This document shows, piece after piece, positions 20,425 through 31,275 of a stretch of 64,000 nucleotides of DNA; position 1 is the first letter of the stretch; every line of letters starts with the position of its first letter. The translations under genes were made by a program, and so were the position numbers. Source of the stretch: Pyropia yezoensis (taxonomy: Eukaryota > Rhodophyta > Bangiophyceae > Bangiales > Bangiaceae); NCBI GenBank assembly GCA_009829735.1, contig CM020620.1, positions 18,186,354-18,250,353 of the forward strand, written 5' to 3'. The notes under the pieces are model-generated. The model did no database searches. It worked only from the letters and a program-made list of their open reading frames with translations, and had not been told where the DNA came from.

Positions 20425-21460
20425 CGGGGGAAGAAGAAAGGGGGCAAGTTCAGGGGTGGAGACGAAAGGGAGGGCGGTGGGGGGCGGGGGGGGCACGCAG
20501 TGACAGCGCACGCTCGTCGAGGCAAGCGGAGGACAAGGTGGGGATGCGACGAGAAGACGTGCAGTTTGTCGGCAGGGAGTGTCCCGACTGTTGGGGGACT
20601 ACGACACAGCGGGGGAGTGGCGTCACCACTCAACCGTCGCGCTCAGCCGTTGAGATGCCGGGGGAGAGGCCCTCTTGTAGGCATCCGACCGTCGGCCGCC
20701 GCTGCCCGCGGGGCGACCCTGTTTGGCCAAAGTGCCGCGGGCAACGGCGCAGCGGTGGGGGAGAGGGGGACACGGGCGGCTGCCGTGGCGCGACGCTTCG
20801 GCGGCGTGGCTGCCACACGTGAAGGCGGCCATGGCGGCGAGGCTGACCCCTGAACGTGGCGGTGGCGGGGTAGGGTGGCGGGGTAGGGAGGAGGGGGTGG
20901 CGTCACGGTGGCGGTTTCCATCCGACACCCCCGCCCTCCTCTCTCGTGGGCATGGCCAAGCGCGGCGGGCAGTGACACCCCCCGAACACACCGCCGCTTG
21001 CGGGCGTGGGCCCGCCCGCGGTGGCGGTTTGGTGTCCTTGGCATCTCCCAGTCTGAGATTGCCATCTCGAGGCTACACCTCTCCTATCTCCACTCATGCT
21101 GGTTGGTCTTCTCACGTGTACAATACATTTCACTTAAGTTGTTGTCAGTCGAGTCGTATTTCAGTGCGCGCGAGAGCCAGAACTGCCCTTGATCATGATT
21201 CGCCGCCAAGCCCGTCGAGTCGCTGCCGGGATGCGGCTGCCCTGGACCATCACGGTCTTCCCGGCCGCTGCCGCCCGCGCCCTCTCGGCCGCTGCCATCT
21301 ACACGGCCCTCCCGGTCGCTGCCACCCACACACAGCTGTGTGCAGGCCGTCCGGGGCGAGCCTCGTCGCTTGCATAAGCCGCCGCTCGACTGGGATCCCC
21401 TCCTTCCGTCACGCCCCGTTCCACTCCCCTCCCCCGCCCTCCTCCACGGGAGCCGCCTCA
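20425..21460. other. Intergenic region, no gene recognised
   Basis: Long open frames on both strands are low-complexity shadows. Near 21250-21330 there are imperfect tandem copies of CCCGGCCGCTGCC-type sequence. It lies between the carrier gene (-) and the small ORF at 21461 (+), so it may hold both promoters. Confidence 0.4.
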
Positions 21461-21949
21461 ATGGACCCCCTGGCGTTTGTTTCCCCCATGCCACCCCGTG
21501 TCGCAGCGGGCCGCCCCCCCCGACCGTACTCCCCCCCCCGCTGGTGGCCTGTGTCGTCTGCCGCCCCGTCCTTCCCGCCGACGCCTCCGCCGCCGCCGCG
21601 CCCGCCGCCGCCGCCGGCGTCGCCGTCTGGGCGGCGCGCCCGCGCCGCAGCCACCGCCGCCGCCACCGCCGCCGCCACTGTCGCGGCGGCGCTGGTGGCC
21701 GCCGCGGTTCCGCCTGCTCTTCCTCTGCACGCGGCGGCGTCCGGCTCGCTGCTGCTGTCGCCGCCGCCGCCGTCGACTGAGCAGGCGGCGGCAGCGGCGG
21801 GAGCGACCACGACGGCGGGAGCTGCCCGACAGCCACCGCCGCCCCCCCCTGCGGCGGCCAGTGTACCGGCCGGGTCAGACCTGGCGCGGCTGCTGGGGGG
21901 AGAGGGGGGGCTCGGGAGCCCCACTGACCCGCGCGCGCACGGGCGCTAA
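21461..21949 (+). CDS. Small Pro/Ala-rich ORF with one hydrophobic segment, function unknown
   Basis: 162 residues from ATG 21461. A Pro/Arg-rich N-terminus (residues 1-60) is followed by an Ala/Val-rich hydrophobic stretch (about 62-100) and a Pro/Ala/Thr region ending in SDLARLLGGEGGLGSP. This could be a targeting sequence plus membrane anchor, for example an organelle protein, but no family is recognised. G/C homopolymers make the exact frame uncertain. Confidence 0.35.
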   Translation: MDPLAFVSPMPPRVAAGRPPRPYSPPRWWPVSSAAPSFPPTPPPPPRPPPPPASPSGRRARAAATAAATAAATVAAALVAAAVPPALPLHAAASGSLLLSPPPPSTEQAAAAAGATTTAGAARQPPPPPPAAASVPAGSDLARLLGGEGGLGSPTDPRAHGR

Positions 21950-22407
21950 GAGGAGGCGAGGGGAGGGATCCGAAGGAATACGGTCCCTGCCGGGGGGTAT
22001 AGCCAAGGGGAAGGCAGACCGAGTAGGCGCCAGACTCAGGTGTGCTGCGAGCCGTCGGCCGATGGTTTGGATGGGGAGCTTGTGGGGTGAACATGCCACC
22101 GCCACCAATAAGCCGTGGTCGCTGTGGTTATGGAACTGTGCTCCCGCCCGTTACGTGCGGCGCTTGTGGCGGCAGTGATAGCGCCATACTGGGCGATGAC
22201 ACCATGCACGCATGTGTTGTGATCGCTTTTCCTCCCCCGGCGCTCTTGACTACACACCCGCATACTGTCGTGACGAGCGGATGCGCGCAAAGTGCAGTAC
22301 AGAACACAGCCGCCGTGCTGATGGCCTTCCTGTTCAACATCTACATATGGACTGTACGCATTGTACAAGTCAGTACAATGTCACGTCAATGGGCTTGTCA
22401 TGTATAT

Positions 22408-23315
22408 ATTGTGCGTCTCGTAAAAAGTGGACGTGCACGGGTCGTGCAGTGTGGGTTTGATTGGTCCAGCGCAGTGGGGCCAAGACCCGGTACCTTATTT
22501 TCCGCGCATTTGGTCAAATCGGGCGTGCGCGGCCTCCCAGGCCCCGAAAAGGGCGATTATCACGTGCAAAAGTGCGCACGGCGGCGCTACGACCATGCTC
22601 CTTGACGCTCTGTTTCTCTCACCTTGACGACCGTCATGAGGACGACAAGGCCTACCTTCTTGTATATAGAACAGTCATATTCGTGCTGCCCCGGCCGAAA
22701 ACGCCTGTTCCTAGCAAGATATTGCACGTCGCCGTACACGAAAAATGAGCGTGTTTGCACGTTGACATGCAGCGCTCTGCCGATGCGCTGCCCCGATGTC
22801 TTGTGCATCTGCAATTCGATCCACGTTCGCCGCAAGACACTGCAGACCGCGAGCAGGCTTCGTATTTGCTTATGCACCTTTCCTCCCTTTCCGCACCGTA
22901 AATACACGGGCTTTGTGCAGTTGGCCCTGCAGATCGGCGCCGTGTCACCGGTGTCCTTCTCTCCGACGGAGATCGCCAACCAGGCATCCGCCTGAGTGTG
23001 CCCCAACCGGCACTTCATGCAAGTGTTGTGCATGCAGCCGCCGGTTCCGTGTTCTGCGCAACGCGGACCGCGCACCAAGATATGCTGTCCGTGCAACGAT
23101 TATCTGATTCCGTGGCGTGCGGAGCACGCAATGTGAAATTTTACAGCGTGCAACGCCGAGACGTCAGGTCCCCTGGGGCCTGCAAACACGCATTTGACAT
23201 TGCGCGCACGTGCAGGCCCGGAAAATAAGGTACCGGGTCTTAGCCCCGCTGCGCAGTGGCCGATATTTGACATGAGCACGACACGAGCACGTCCACTTTT
23301 TATGGGACGCACAAT
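22408..23315. mobile_element. Inverted-repeat element, ~98-bp arms, carrying a Cys-rich ORF
   Basis: The arm 22408-22505 is repeated in inverted orientation at 23219-23315. Shared blocks include ATTGTGCGTC, TAAAAAGTGGACGTGC and AGACCCGGTACCTTATTTTC. Weaker similarity extends outward to about 22350 and 23375. The segment is AT-richer than its flanks. The terminal CAGCGCAGTGG/AAGACCCGG block is also at the ends of the 1518-3770 element, so the two belong to one family. Confidence 0.65.
22587..23096 (-). CDS. Unidentified Cys/His-rich ORF inside the 22.4-23.3 kb element
   Basis: About 165 codons, open on the minus strand between the two inverted arms. The first third has a Cys/His pattern (RCAEHGTGGCMHNTCMKC) that could bind zinc, followed by a second Cys group (ICRANCTKPVYLRC). 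Such clusters occur at the ends of some transposases, including piggyBac types, but no catalytic domain is visible and the family is not assignable. There is no ATG at the open-frame start. It may be the decayed remnant of the element's own gene. Confidence 0.25.
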   Translation of the reverse strand: MHGQHILVRGPRCAEHGTGGCMHNTCMKCRLGHTQADAWLAISVGEKDTGDTAPICRANCTKPVYLRCGKGGKVHKQIRSLLAVCSVLRRTWIELQMHKTSGQRIGRALHVNVQTRSFFVYGDVQYLARNRRFRPGQHEYDCSIYKKVGLVVLMTVVKVRETERQGAWS

Positions 23316-23375
23316 AGCATGCCAAGGTGGTGTTTGGCCATGTGTCCACGCTGTCCTTGTATTCACTGTACACAG

Positions 23376-23908
23376 TGACTACTTTCTGTTGGTCTGCTGG
23401 TACCATACGTCCCTTAAGTAGCGGTACATGAGAGTAGTTATCATCAACTTCCCTTGACAAGCTACTGACTTTCCGCACATGTACAGCTCATGTCGTACGT
23501 AAGACACGTAGGGCGAATGGAAGGGCTCGCTCACGATTTACAACTCGCCAGCTCAAGTGGCAAGCCCACCTGCCACGCTGGGCCTTGCAGAGAGGCTTTT
23601 TCTGTTCCTGTGAGTCTGCTCGCTGCGGTGCAGGGAGGCCCCCACCGTGACATTCGTGTGCAGCGGCAGGTGTGTGCCGCATACCGTAGCATCTGTCCGC
23701 TCATTCCCTTCCTCCGCTTGACCCAGTCGCCCAATCTCACCCCCTTTCCTGTTCTCTTCTGCCCGCTCACGGCTCACAAGCGACTCACCCCGTGGCGTCC
23801 ACTTCCCCCTTGTACCCCTTGCAGACTCCCGTCGCCCCTCCCCGCCTCGCCCCCACCTCCCCTTCTCTCCCCCCCCCTCCCCCACCCCTCCCCCCCTTCC
23901 CTGCGACC
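23376..23908. other. Pyrimidine-rich upstream region of the 23909 ORF
   Basis: The last 180 bases are strongly C/T-rich on the + strand, like a 5' leader. No other feature seen. Confidence 0.35.
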
Positions 23909-24238
23909 ATGGCGAACGCTGCCCAGCGGGACTCTTCCCCGACCATTTCCTATGGTACGTCGCCCCTGGCCGGGGGCGGCGTTAGCGACGGCCACGTCAG
24001 TGGCAACAGCGGTGGCGGTGGTGGTGGTGGCGGTGGCGGTGGTGGTGGTGGCGGTGGCGGCGGCGGTGGTGGCGGCGGCGGCGGAGGTGGCGGCGGCGGC
24101 GGCCCCGGTGGCAACGGCCACGGCCCCACGGGGGCACCGCCTGCCCAGGACAACAGCCGGGACGAGCAGGAAGCCACGGCGATGGAGCTAGCGTTGGCCG
24201 TTGATGCGGGCCTGCTGAGCAAGAATCAGGGTTTTTGA
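23909..24238 (+). CDS. Small Gly-rich ORF, function unknown
   Basis: 109 residues from ATG 23909 (context ACCATGG, good for eukaryotic initiation). A short Ser/Thr-rich N-terminus is followed by about 40 glycines encoded by GGT/GGC repeats (24009-24110), then a hydrophilic end with ATAMELALAVDAGLLSKNQGF split by no other motif. The C-terminal helix is the only part with normal composition. No family is recognised; it may be the first exon of a longer gene. Confidence 0.4.
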   Translation: MANAAQRDSSPTISYGTSPLAGGGVSDGHVSGNSGGGGGGGGGGGGGGGGGGGGGGGGGGGGGGGPGGNGHGPTGAPPAQDNSRDEQEATAMELALAVDAGLLSKNQGF

Positions 24239-26754
24239 AGGGCTGGGTGTCGTTCTGGGGTGGGGGCGTCTGAGCATGGACGGTCCCGCCACCGTGCCCC
24301 TCCTTTCTTCAAGGCGTGCCGCACACGAAGGTGTGCCCCTTCTATCGGCTCAACCTGCCGTGCCGACCACCTAGGTGTGCCCCTTCTGTCGGCCCAACTT
24401 GCCGTTTTTGTGGTGACTTCCCGCCCTGCCATCCCCCTTGCTCTTTCGCGCTACCTTCCTGTCCTCTTCTTATTGGGCTGCCCGCCATGACACTTTCTTT
24501 TTCACGTCGCCCACTTGGCCGCTTCCCGCCCGCTGGCTGCGCATCTCTCTGCACTCCCTGTACTCTAGTCCGCTGCTGGTGTTTCCTCGTCGTGCTCGTT
24601 GTCAACATGGTGTCAGACGGCGAGGGTGCCAAGCCCGCCCCAGGACAGTTGTTCTCTGCCCGCCCCCCGCTGGGCTGTGGACTTCGGGCGTCTCCCCACC
24701 GCAAGTGCCGCCGGGCCTTTGCCCACGGGGGGTGAGGGGGGGAGTCCACGGCGGTGGCACCATGACACAATGAAGGCCGAGCGGTCTACGCTGCCCGCTT
24801 AGGCACACTTTGGCATAAACGTAACGATGCCCGTTTTGCTTGCAACTGGCGGGCAGCCCTCCAAGGGCAACGGTGGGCCTATCCCACCCACGATGCGCGA
24901 CGCGCAAGAAAAGCAACTGCACCACCCAATGCAGCGGGTCAGTATACCCATTGGCACCCACTGCGGGGGGGGGGGGCGATGTCACCCCAGAGGGGGGGGG
25001 GGCAGTACAAAACGTTGCGTGCGGGAGGGGTGGTGTGCGCGGCACACCGGCAAGCGCCGGGGGGGGGTGGGGGGGGGGGGTAAACGGGGGGGGCGTGATG
25101 GGAGGCGGCGGCCGCGTCCACCCGTGCCGCCACGGGGCGACGGTGGCGCGGAATGGCGGCGTGCGTCACACGAGGAGGCAGAGAGGGAGAGGAACGCGCG
25201 TGGCGGGGGCGGCGGCAGAGGAGAACTGTAGGGGATGCACGGCGGGCGGGGTTGGGGACAGGAGAGGGAGGCGGGCGGGTCGTGCCAACGGCACAGGGAG
25301 CACCGTCGGAGAGGGGGGGTGGGAAGGTGGCTACCTGGCTTGTTGAGACGGGGGAGTGGGGGAATCGGTTGTACCGTGGAGGACCTCTTTGCCAACAGGG
25401 TCGGATTGTGGAAGTTTACGCAACCTGCAACAGACTGTATCTCGACGCCAAATTGTGTGTCGAGATCCGACTGCTGGTTGCGAAAGCCCTGCGGCACTCA
25501 TGCAAGCGCTGCGGCCGGGCCAGCCGTCGCCCCGTTGGGCCGTGCGAGAGGGGGTGCCGCGTCACTGTGTGACGTCACGGCACCCCTCCGCGCCACCACG
25601 TCCGGCCAGCGTCTGCCGCTCGTTGGCCACAGATCCAACCGCGAAAGCTCTCCATGGACCTCAAGGAGAAGCCGGGGGAGGCGGGAGGGGGGGTGCCGGC
25701 TTTTGGTGACTCGGGAGGACAGAACCCCTCCCCACGCCGCCACTGCGCACTTCACGTGTGAGGCGGGCCGAGCAGCGGCTGTGTGGCCCGCGCGCGCGGG
25801 TAGACCCCCACCTGTGGTAGGTATGGCTACTACAGGTGAAGCGTAGAGAAGGGCGAGACAGCCTGTATCCCAGAGCAAACAATACAATATGTATGTCTAC
25901 TACTAAGATATGGCTTGTCCCTCCAAAGGCCGGCCGACTACCTGCGGCGGTCGGTCGGGTCACACATAAAGCACTCGACCCCCCCCCCCCTCACGAGCTC
26001 CCTCGCGTGCGTGCGCTGTGCGGCCGCCCGCCGCGCCCTGCTCGGGCAACCCCCCTCGCTCGGTGGCCGCCAGGCCACACTCAGCGGAGAGGGGCGTCTG
26101 CCATCCGCCACCACGCGCCGTGGTGCTTGCCAGGGTTGCTTGCTTGTGCCACTGGGCGCCTGCAGCGTCCGGGCGGCCCTCGCTCGCACCGCCGGAAGAT
26201 GGACGGCCAGGAGGCCATCACTCGTGTCCGGCCAGGTCAACGCCGGCAGATATCACAGCTGATATCCTGCCAAGTTGCGCAGCATTAGCGCGCTGTAAGG
26301 CGCGCCCATTCTTGGGCTAACCGCGAGGTTTCACACCACCCCCAGGCACAGTGGGGGGGGGCATGAGGCGGCCGGGGAGGCGGGGGGCCAGCGCGGTCGC
26401 GTCACGAGGTAGAGAAGTGGGGGGGGGGGGGGGAGGGGAGCGCCCCCCCAGGGAAGCTCCCCTCCTTCTCAGGAGAGGCGGGAGGAGGGCACGCATTTCG
26501 AGCTCAATGGTGGCTGTGCACGACGCGCGTGCCAGTGCCGGTGCCGGTGCCGGCGGCTCGATGAGTGTTTAGACCCCTCATGCGCAGGGCCTGACAGTCT
26601 CTCCATCAACCGGCTCCCTTGCGGTCATTGGTGTACGTGACATACAAAGAAGCAGTCGCGCATCGTTCAGCTACTACGAGCTCTTGAGTGCTACGTGCGA
26701 GCTGCGCCCTCCCCCCCCATCCCGACACATCCCACGTGCCCCCCCCTGCGCCTA
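24239..26754. other. 2.5-kb region without a recognised gene; two hairpins
   Basis: Contains a 33-bp direct duplication (24328-24360 and 24372-24404), poly-G patches near 24965-25080 and 26425, and two hairpins. The first, about 25419-25482, has arms CGCAACC...TCTCGAC. The second, about 25552-25590, pairs GGGGTGCCG with CGGCACCCC. Open frames on both strands lack any domain. Confidence 0.4.
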
Positions 26755-28243
26755 TCAATAGACCACCCGGCGAATGGGAGCGTCGGGGTTGACGCGGTCA
26801 TCGGCGTCGATCCACGCCTTGCACTCCGGCTCCTCATCCGAGTAGGGCATAGGGTTCGGCGCAGTGAGGTTGCCCGGGAACGGGTCCCACAGCCCCCGGT
26901 CGTGGAGGTCCCCAAAGTTGACCCCCACCCGCGCCACGTTGTTGTCCAGCCGCCCCTCGCCCAGCCGGTTGCCCGGATTGACTCGCACCACCAGCGTGAA
27001 GTCGTCGCTGGCGTCTGGGGACGTGTCGAGCGCCGTCACGTCAATCCATTGGCAGGGGAGGGAGGCGTCGTACGTGTCTTCGCAGCCTGCGGTCACGCCC
27101 ATATTGCAGCATTCGTACTTGGGCTGCGCCCCTTTTTGGTTGCACGAAGTGTCCATGACGCAAAACTGGGGGGTGCAGGGGGGGAGATGTGGTTTGGGGG
27201 TGCGCAACGATGACCAAGGAGGGAGCGGGCATGCAGGCAAATACACGCATAACGACAAGACAGTCAAGGAGCACAAGCGGCGAGCAACATGTCAGCGAGG
27301 TCCCCGCAGAGTGCACCGACTGTTCGGGGACAGCTGCAGCTGGGTGGGCAACGCCCGCTGCCCGATCCTCGCAACTATGCTGTCACACGTTGGCAGCTCC
27401 CGGGAGCTGCCGGTCATTGCCCCACCCCCCCAATGATACCTTCCCTCCCCCCCCCCCGTGCCAGGTCTGCCCGCCTCCCACGACGTACGCCCGTCTTTTG
27501 GCCGATAATCTGGTTGGGGCGGCGGCGGCGGTTGGCCGGCAGCCTGCCCGTCCCCACGTTTGTGCCGTCAGCCGCCTCCAGCGAGTAGTCGGCATAGCTG
27601 CGGTAATGCCAGTGCGCGTGGGACATGCCCCACTGTGTGCGCCGCCGCACGGGGAGGCATCCACGGACCCGGGTTGGCACGCAAAGAGGACCAAGTCATC
27701 CAATGGACGTCCCCCACAGCGCACCCAAGCGAGAGGGGAAAAAGCGGAGAGGGAATCCCGACAGAGACAGAGAGAGGCGATGGAAAAACAAAAAGTCAGC
27801 AGCTGCGCACATTCGAGCGCAAATTTGCATAACGGGGCTGTCCCCCTCCGAGCACTGCCTCTTCTACAGCCTCCTCCCCCCCTCCGCCACTAGCCCACTG
27901 CACAGTGCCACCGTACCTCCCACTTGTCCGTTACGAGCGACCGGTTGTGCGGGGGCAACCCAATGACCAAGTCCTCGTCCCCGTCGTTGCGGATGGTTGT
28001 GGAAAACTTGAGCAGCCGCCGCACGGTGGGGCCCCCCGCGGGGAGGCACCCCTCCTCCATAAGGATCTTGGCCTCTGCTGCCGACGCTGCCGATGCGCTC
28101 GTGTTGAGCACCGTCAGAAGCAATTCGTCCACCCGGACGGCCAAGTCAAAGCCAGTGGGGCGTGCGGTTGGGTCCCGCTCTGCTGTGACGGCCGCCACGG
28201 CCGCCGCCGCGGCTGCGCCGACCAAGAGCACAGCGCGCATCAT
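26755..28243 (-). CDS. Lysyl oxidase family protein, three exons, secreted
   Basis: Lysyl oxidases are copper amine oxidases that convert peptidyl lysine to aldehyde in extracellular matrices. Exons are 28243-27917, 27632-27489 and 27165-26755; all joins are phase 0 with GT-AG introns (GTACGG...ACACAG, GTACGT...CCCCAG). The product is 293 residues with an N-terminal hydrophobic signal (about 1-20). The copper motif H-x-H-x-H is H114, H116, H118 (SHAHWHYRSYADYSL). The join of exons 2 and 3 restores GQK-TG-FCVMD, equivalent to the family's GHKxxFCLxD. Lys155 and Tyr189 (EDTYD, before CQWIDVT) sit where human LOX has the cofactor-forming Lys and Tyr, with spacing 34 here and 35 there. An amine-oxidase activity with an LTQ cofactor is therefore plausible. 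The C-terminus is short and has no added domains. Confidence 0.93.
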
Positions 28244-29455
28244 GGTGACCAAGCAGCTTGGAGGGAGCGGGGGTGGGTGCGTCTTTCAGAGAGAGAGGGA
28301 CCGGGCGGGGGGGGGGGGCAAGCTTTTCCCTTGGCAGGAACAGAGGGGGGGGGGTGTGCGAGTGCGCTCACTGCCCGACAGTCTGCGGGCACCGGGTTGG
28401 GATGAGGAGAGAGAACGAGCTGCGGAAAAGCGCCACGGGCCGCCCCCTCCCAAAGGTGCCCGGGCCCTTTGTGGAAAAAGTCCCCGCCCGCAGCCACAGA
28501 GTCGAAGCGGGGCATCGCTGTGAGAGCACAAAACGTGCGCCCAACCATTGAGCCGGTACGGCGATGCTCTTGCTTGAATGCCTCCCTCCGTGTGTTCAGG
28601 GACATAACTTACAACCCCTCCCCCCCCCCCCTGCGTCTTGCCCGGATGCCACAGGTGGCACTTTCCCCCTCGCGTCCCCCCCCCCTGCTGTGCAGGCATG
28701 TGGATTGGAACATGCAAAGCGCGCACTAGGACCACTGATGACGAGGCACAGCGTATTGCGGGCGCCCCGCCCCCACGCCCGGGGGGGTTCCCCGCACGTG
28801 GGCGCCGCAGGTACTGTACATGTGTAGCTGTAGGTAAACGTCACTTCCACGGACAGGAGCAGCGATGGCGCCGCTGCTCCCGGAAAACTGGTCCCCGAGT
28901 GCTGGCGAGCGTGAGGTGTCCGCTATCACCGACCGACAAACACCTCGTGGACCTCACCACCCTGACACTTTCGGCGGTCAGAGTGCCCACGGCGGCGGAG
29001 GCGCCTGCCTGCAGCCTGGTGGTCCACGCGCCAGCCCACCTCAATGGCGGCATGCAGTGGAGCGCTGCGGTTTGCGCTGCGAGACGGTGACCGTCGCGCG
29101 GACCACTGTCGATGGAGAATCGTTTCTTCGAGACGATGATGACAAGGACACGTATCGGGGTGGGGCCCAGTGGGGCAGGGGGAGAGGACAGGGGATGGCC
29201 GCTCGGCGAGAAAAGCCGACCACGCCGTCAGACGAGAAAGAGGCTGCTCCATGACAGAGGCCCCGCCCGGGGCAGTCCCGCCATTTCCTCAAAGCGGGTG
29301 CGAAGCGATCATTGCAATGATGTCAAGGGATGGCAAGCGTGGGGCGGGGTTCTGGACGAGGCCACGAAAGGGATGGGTTGTGCAGCCCCTCCCGACGGCG
29401 CACCCCCGGGGGCCCTCCGCGCTCAGGTCTGAAGGTATACTTCTGTATGTAGGTA
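28244..29455. other. Region upstream of lysyl oxidase, no gene called
   Basis: Contains poly-G/C patches (28308-28318, 28620-28632, 28678-28686). A + strand open segment at about 28900-29090 (ends in QWSAAVCAARR) has near-normal composition and might be an exon or gene remnant, but nothing anchors it. The lysyl oxidase promoter should lie at the left end. Confidence 0.35.
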
Positions 29456-29458
29456 TGC

Positions 29459-31197
29459 ATCGTCAGAAGGTTATGTTTTTGCATCGCGTGCCCGCCGCGA
29501 TGCATTTACGACGTGCTCGCGATGTGGCCTCCCGACCCCGCGAAGGGGGGTCCGCGATGTTGATGGATGGGTTTCCAGGATGGGGTCGCGTCGCGCGACG
29601 GGGCACCCCATCGCCGCGATGAAGGAAAATCTCAGAATCTCCCGCGGAGGCCAGCTGTAAATCTATTTTTTGTGTGAATTCAACGTCACAGTGGCCGGCG
29701 GGTAGCTGCCGCGGTGCTCCATGGTGCACGTCGAGCTATTGTTTACCAGCATCCCTCGCAGTACCCACCACTCTACCCTCTAGCATGCAGATGAGAGCTA
29801 CAAGCACGGGAATGCAAAGCATTAGCAGACAAGATACGGTACATATAGCATGCTCAAAAGAACAGAACGAGAATGCACATGACCAAGATCATGACAGTGT
29901 GTCCAGAGCGAGAGCGTGATCGCTCACACCAATGATGACAATCAAAGCAACCAAACAAGCCTGCGGCGGCAACAAGCACACAAGAGTGACACACCTACGT
30001 CGTATGTACAAAAAAAGAGCACAGCCCACCGGACAACGTACAAGGTCAGTAAAATGCTCCGCCCCGCGTGCGCAAATAGTCGAAACCTAATGCGCCAAGA
30101 CAACAGCATCAAAAGCAACGCAAGAGCACGTCCAGATCGTGGCCGTGATGACGCCTCACGCGCACTCAGCAATGACACACGGATCCCCCTGCACACGGCC
30201 AAGACCGACACAAAAAGAACGATCACGCACGGCCAAGAGACACCAAGGATCATACCCCACCAAGATGGCTACCACAAGCAAGGTTACACACACACACGCA
30301 GAGCTCATAAAGTAAAAAAGAGAGCAAGCGTACGCAAAGAAAAGAGACGCATCTGGTAGCAATCCACGCACATGATCACGACGTCGTCCAACGTAAACAG
30401 CCGCACCCAACGTATGCGTGACGGCTCATGCTCTCGGAAGCACGCGCAAAGACAAAACAACACCACCAGCACACCCAGCAAATCATCGAACACGACCATG
30501 CACACGTGCGACAGAGAGTACACACTGCATCAAGTGCTAGGGCGCGCGCCAAGTGCCCATGCGTGCGCCGCACCCCCTTCTTGGCGCGCGCGCACCACAC
30601 GCGCCCAGGCGGGGGACTCTCACTGCGAGGGCAACGGGCGTAGGGGGCTACCTTCTGGTGCTGGATAGTGTCGCCGACGCGACCTCGCGCACCGCTCCAG
30701 TGGTGCGCGCACGTGGGGGGGCGCTCAAGGTTGCGCGCACGTGGGGGGGCGCTCAAGGTTGCGCGCACGTGGGGGGGCGCTCAAGGTTGCGCGCACGTGG
30801 TGGGGCGCTCAAGGTTGCGCGCACGTGGGGGGGCGATCAAGGTTGCGCGCGAAGTGCGCGCGCAAAACACGCCCCTCCCGCGCTCCATTTGTCGAAAAAG
30901 CGACACCAAGAAGTGTGCGCGCTTTTTCGTTTCGTACCAGAGGCCGACAGTCCAATTGCACCAATGAGTGATCCGAACGGACGTCGCTGGACTCGACGCA
31001 CGAAAATCTGCTTGCTGTGTGACACTCCAGACACGCGTTCGCGCGGGTCGTGCCGGTCGCAGAGGGTCATCGCGGAGGGGCCGCGATGAGGCCGCGATAC
31101 CCCTAAACGCGGCCTCATCGAGAGGCCGCGACGTACATCGAGAGGGCGCGATGTGCCGCGATGAGGCCACGATGCAAAAAACATAACCCTCTGACGA
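29459..31197. mobile_element. 1.74-kb inverted-terminal element with A+C-skewed core
   Basis: The left end CATCGTCAGAAGGTTATG (29459 on, continuing TTTTTGCATCG) recurs inverted at 31197 as CATCGTCAGAGGGTTATG, then TTTTTTGCATCG. Both subterminal zones carry many CGCGATG copies, a pattern seen in hAT- and MULE-type elements. The core at about 29.8-30.6 kb is rich in A and C on the + strand. No transposase is visible; hydrophobic minus-strand frames follow from the T/G bias of that strand. Confidence 0.6.
30705..30844 (+). repeat. Five tandem copies of a 28-bp unit containing CACGTG
   Basis: Units start at 30705, 30733, 30761, 30789 and 30817. Each has GCGCGCACGTG, a run of G, then CGCTCAAGGTT. 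The fourth has one G changed and the fifth reads CGATC. Each unit supplies a CACGTG palindrome (G-box/E-box core). It sits inside the 29.5-31.2 kb element. A hairpin CGAAAAAGCG/CGCTTTTTCG follows at 30894-30932. Confidence 0.9.
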
Positions 31198-31275
31198 TGG
31201 ACGCATTCCAGGTGCATACGTGCACCGATCACGCAGTCGTATACGTATGTGTGTACTGTATGTACTGTGCATACT

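Noticed and set aside
22460-22500. tRNA-derived SINE suggested by a GCGCAGTGG A-box-like sequence
   Set aside because: No B-box at the needed distance. The sequence is part of inverted terminal repeats, which SINEs lack.
29916-30523. Hydrophobic minus-strand frames that look like membrane proteins
   Set aside because: They arise from the T/G-rich strand of an A+C-skewed region; there is no conserved motif or plausible start.
30705-30844. CRISPR-like array
   Set aside because: The 28-bp units are directly adjacent with no unique spacers, and the DNA is eukaryotic.
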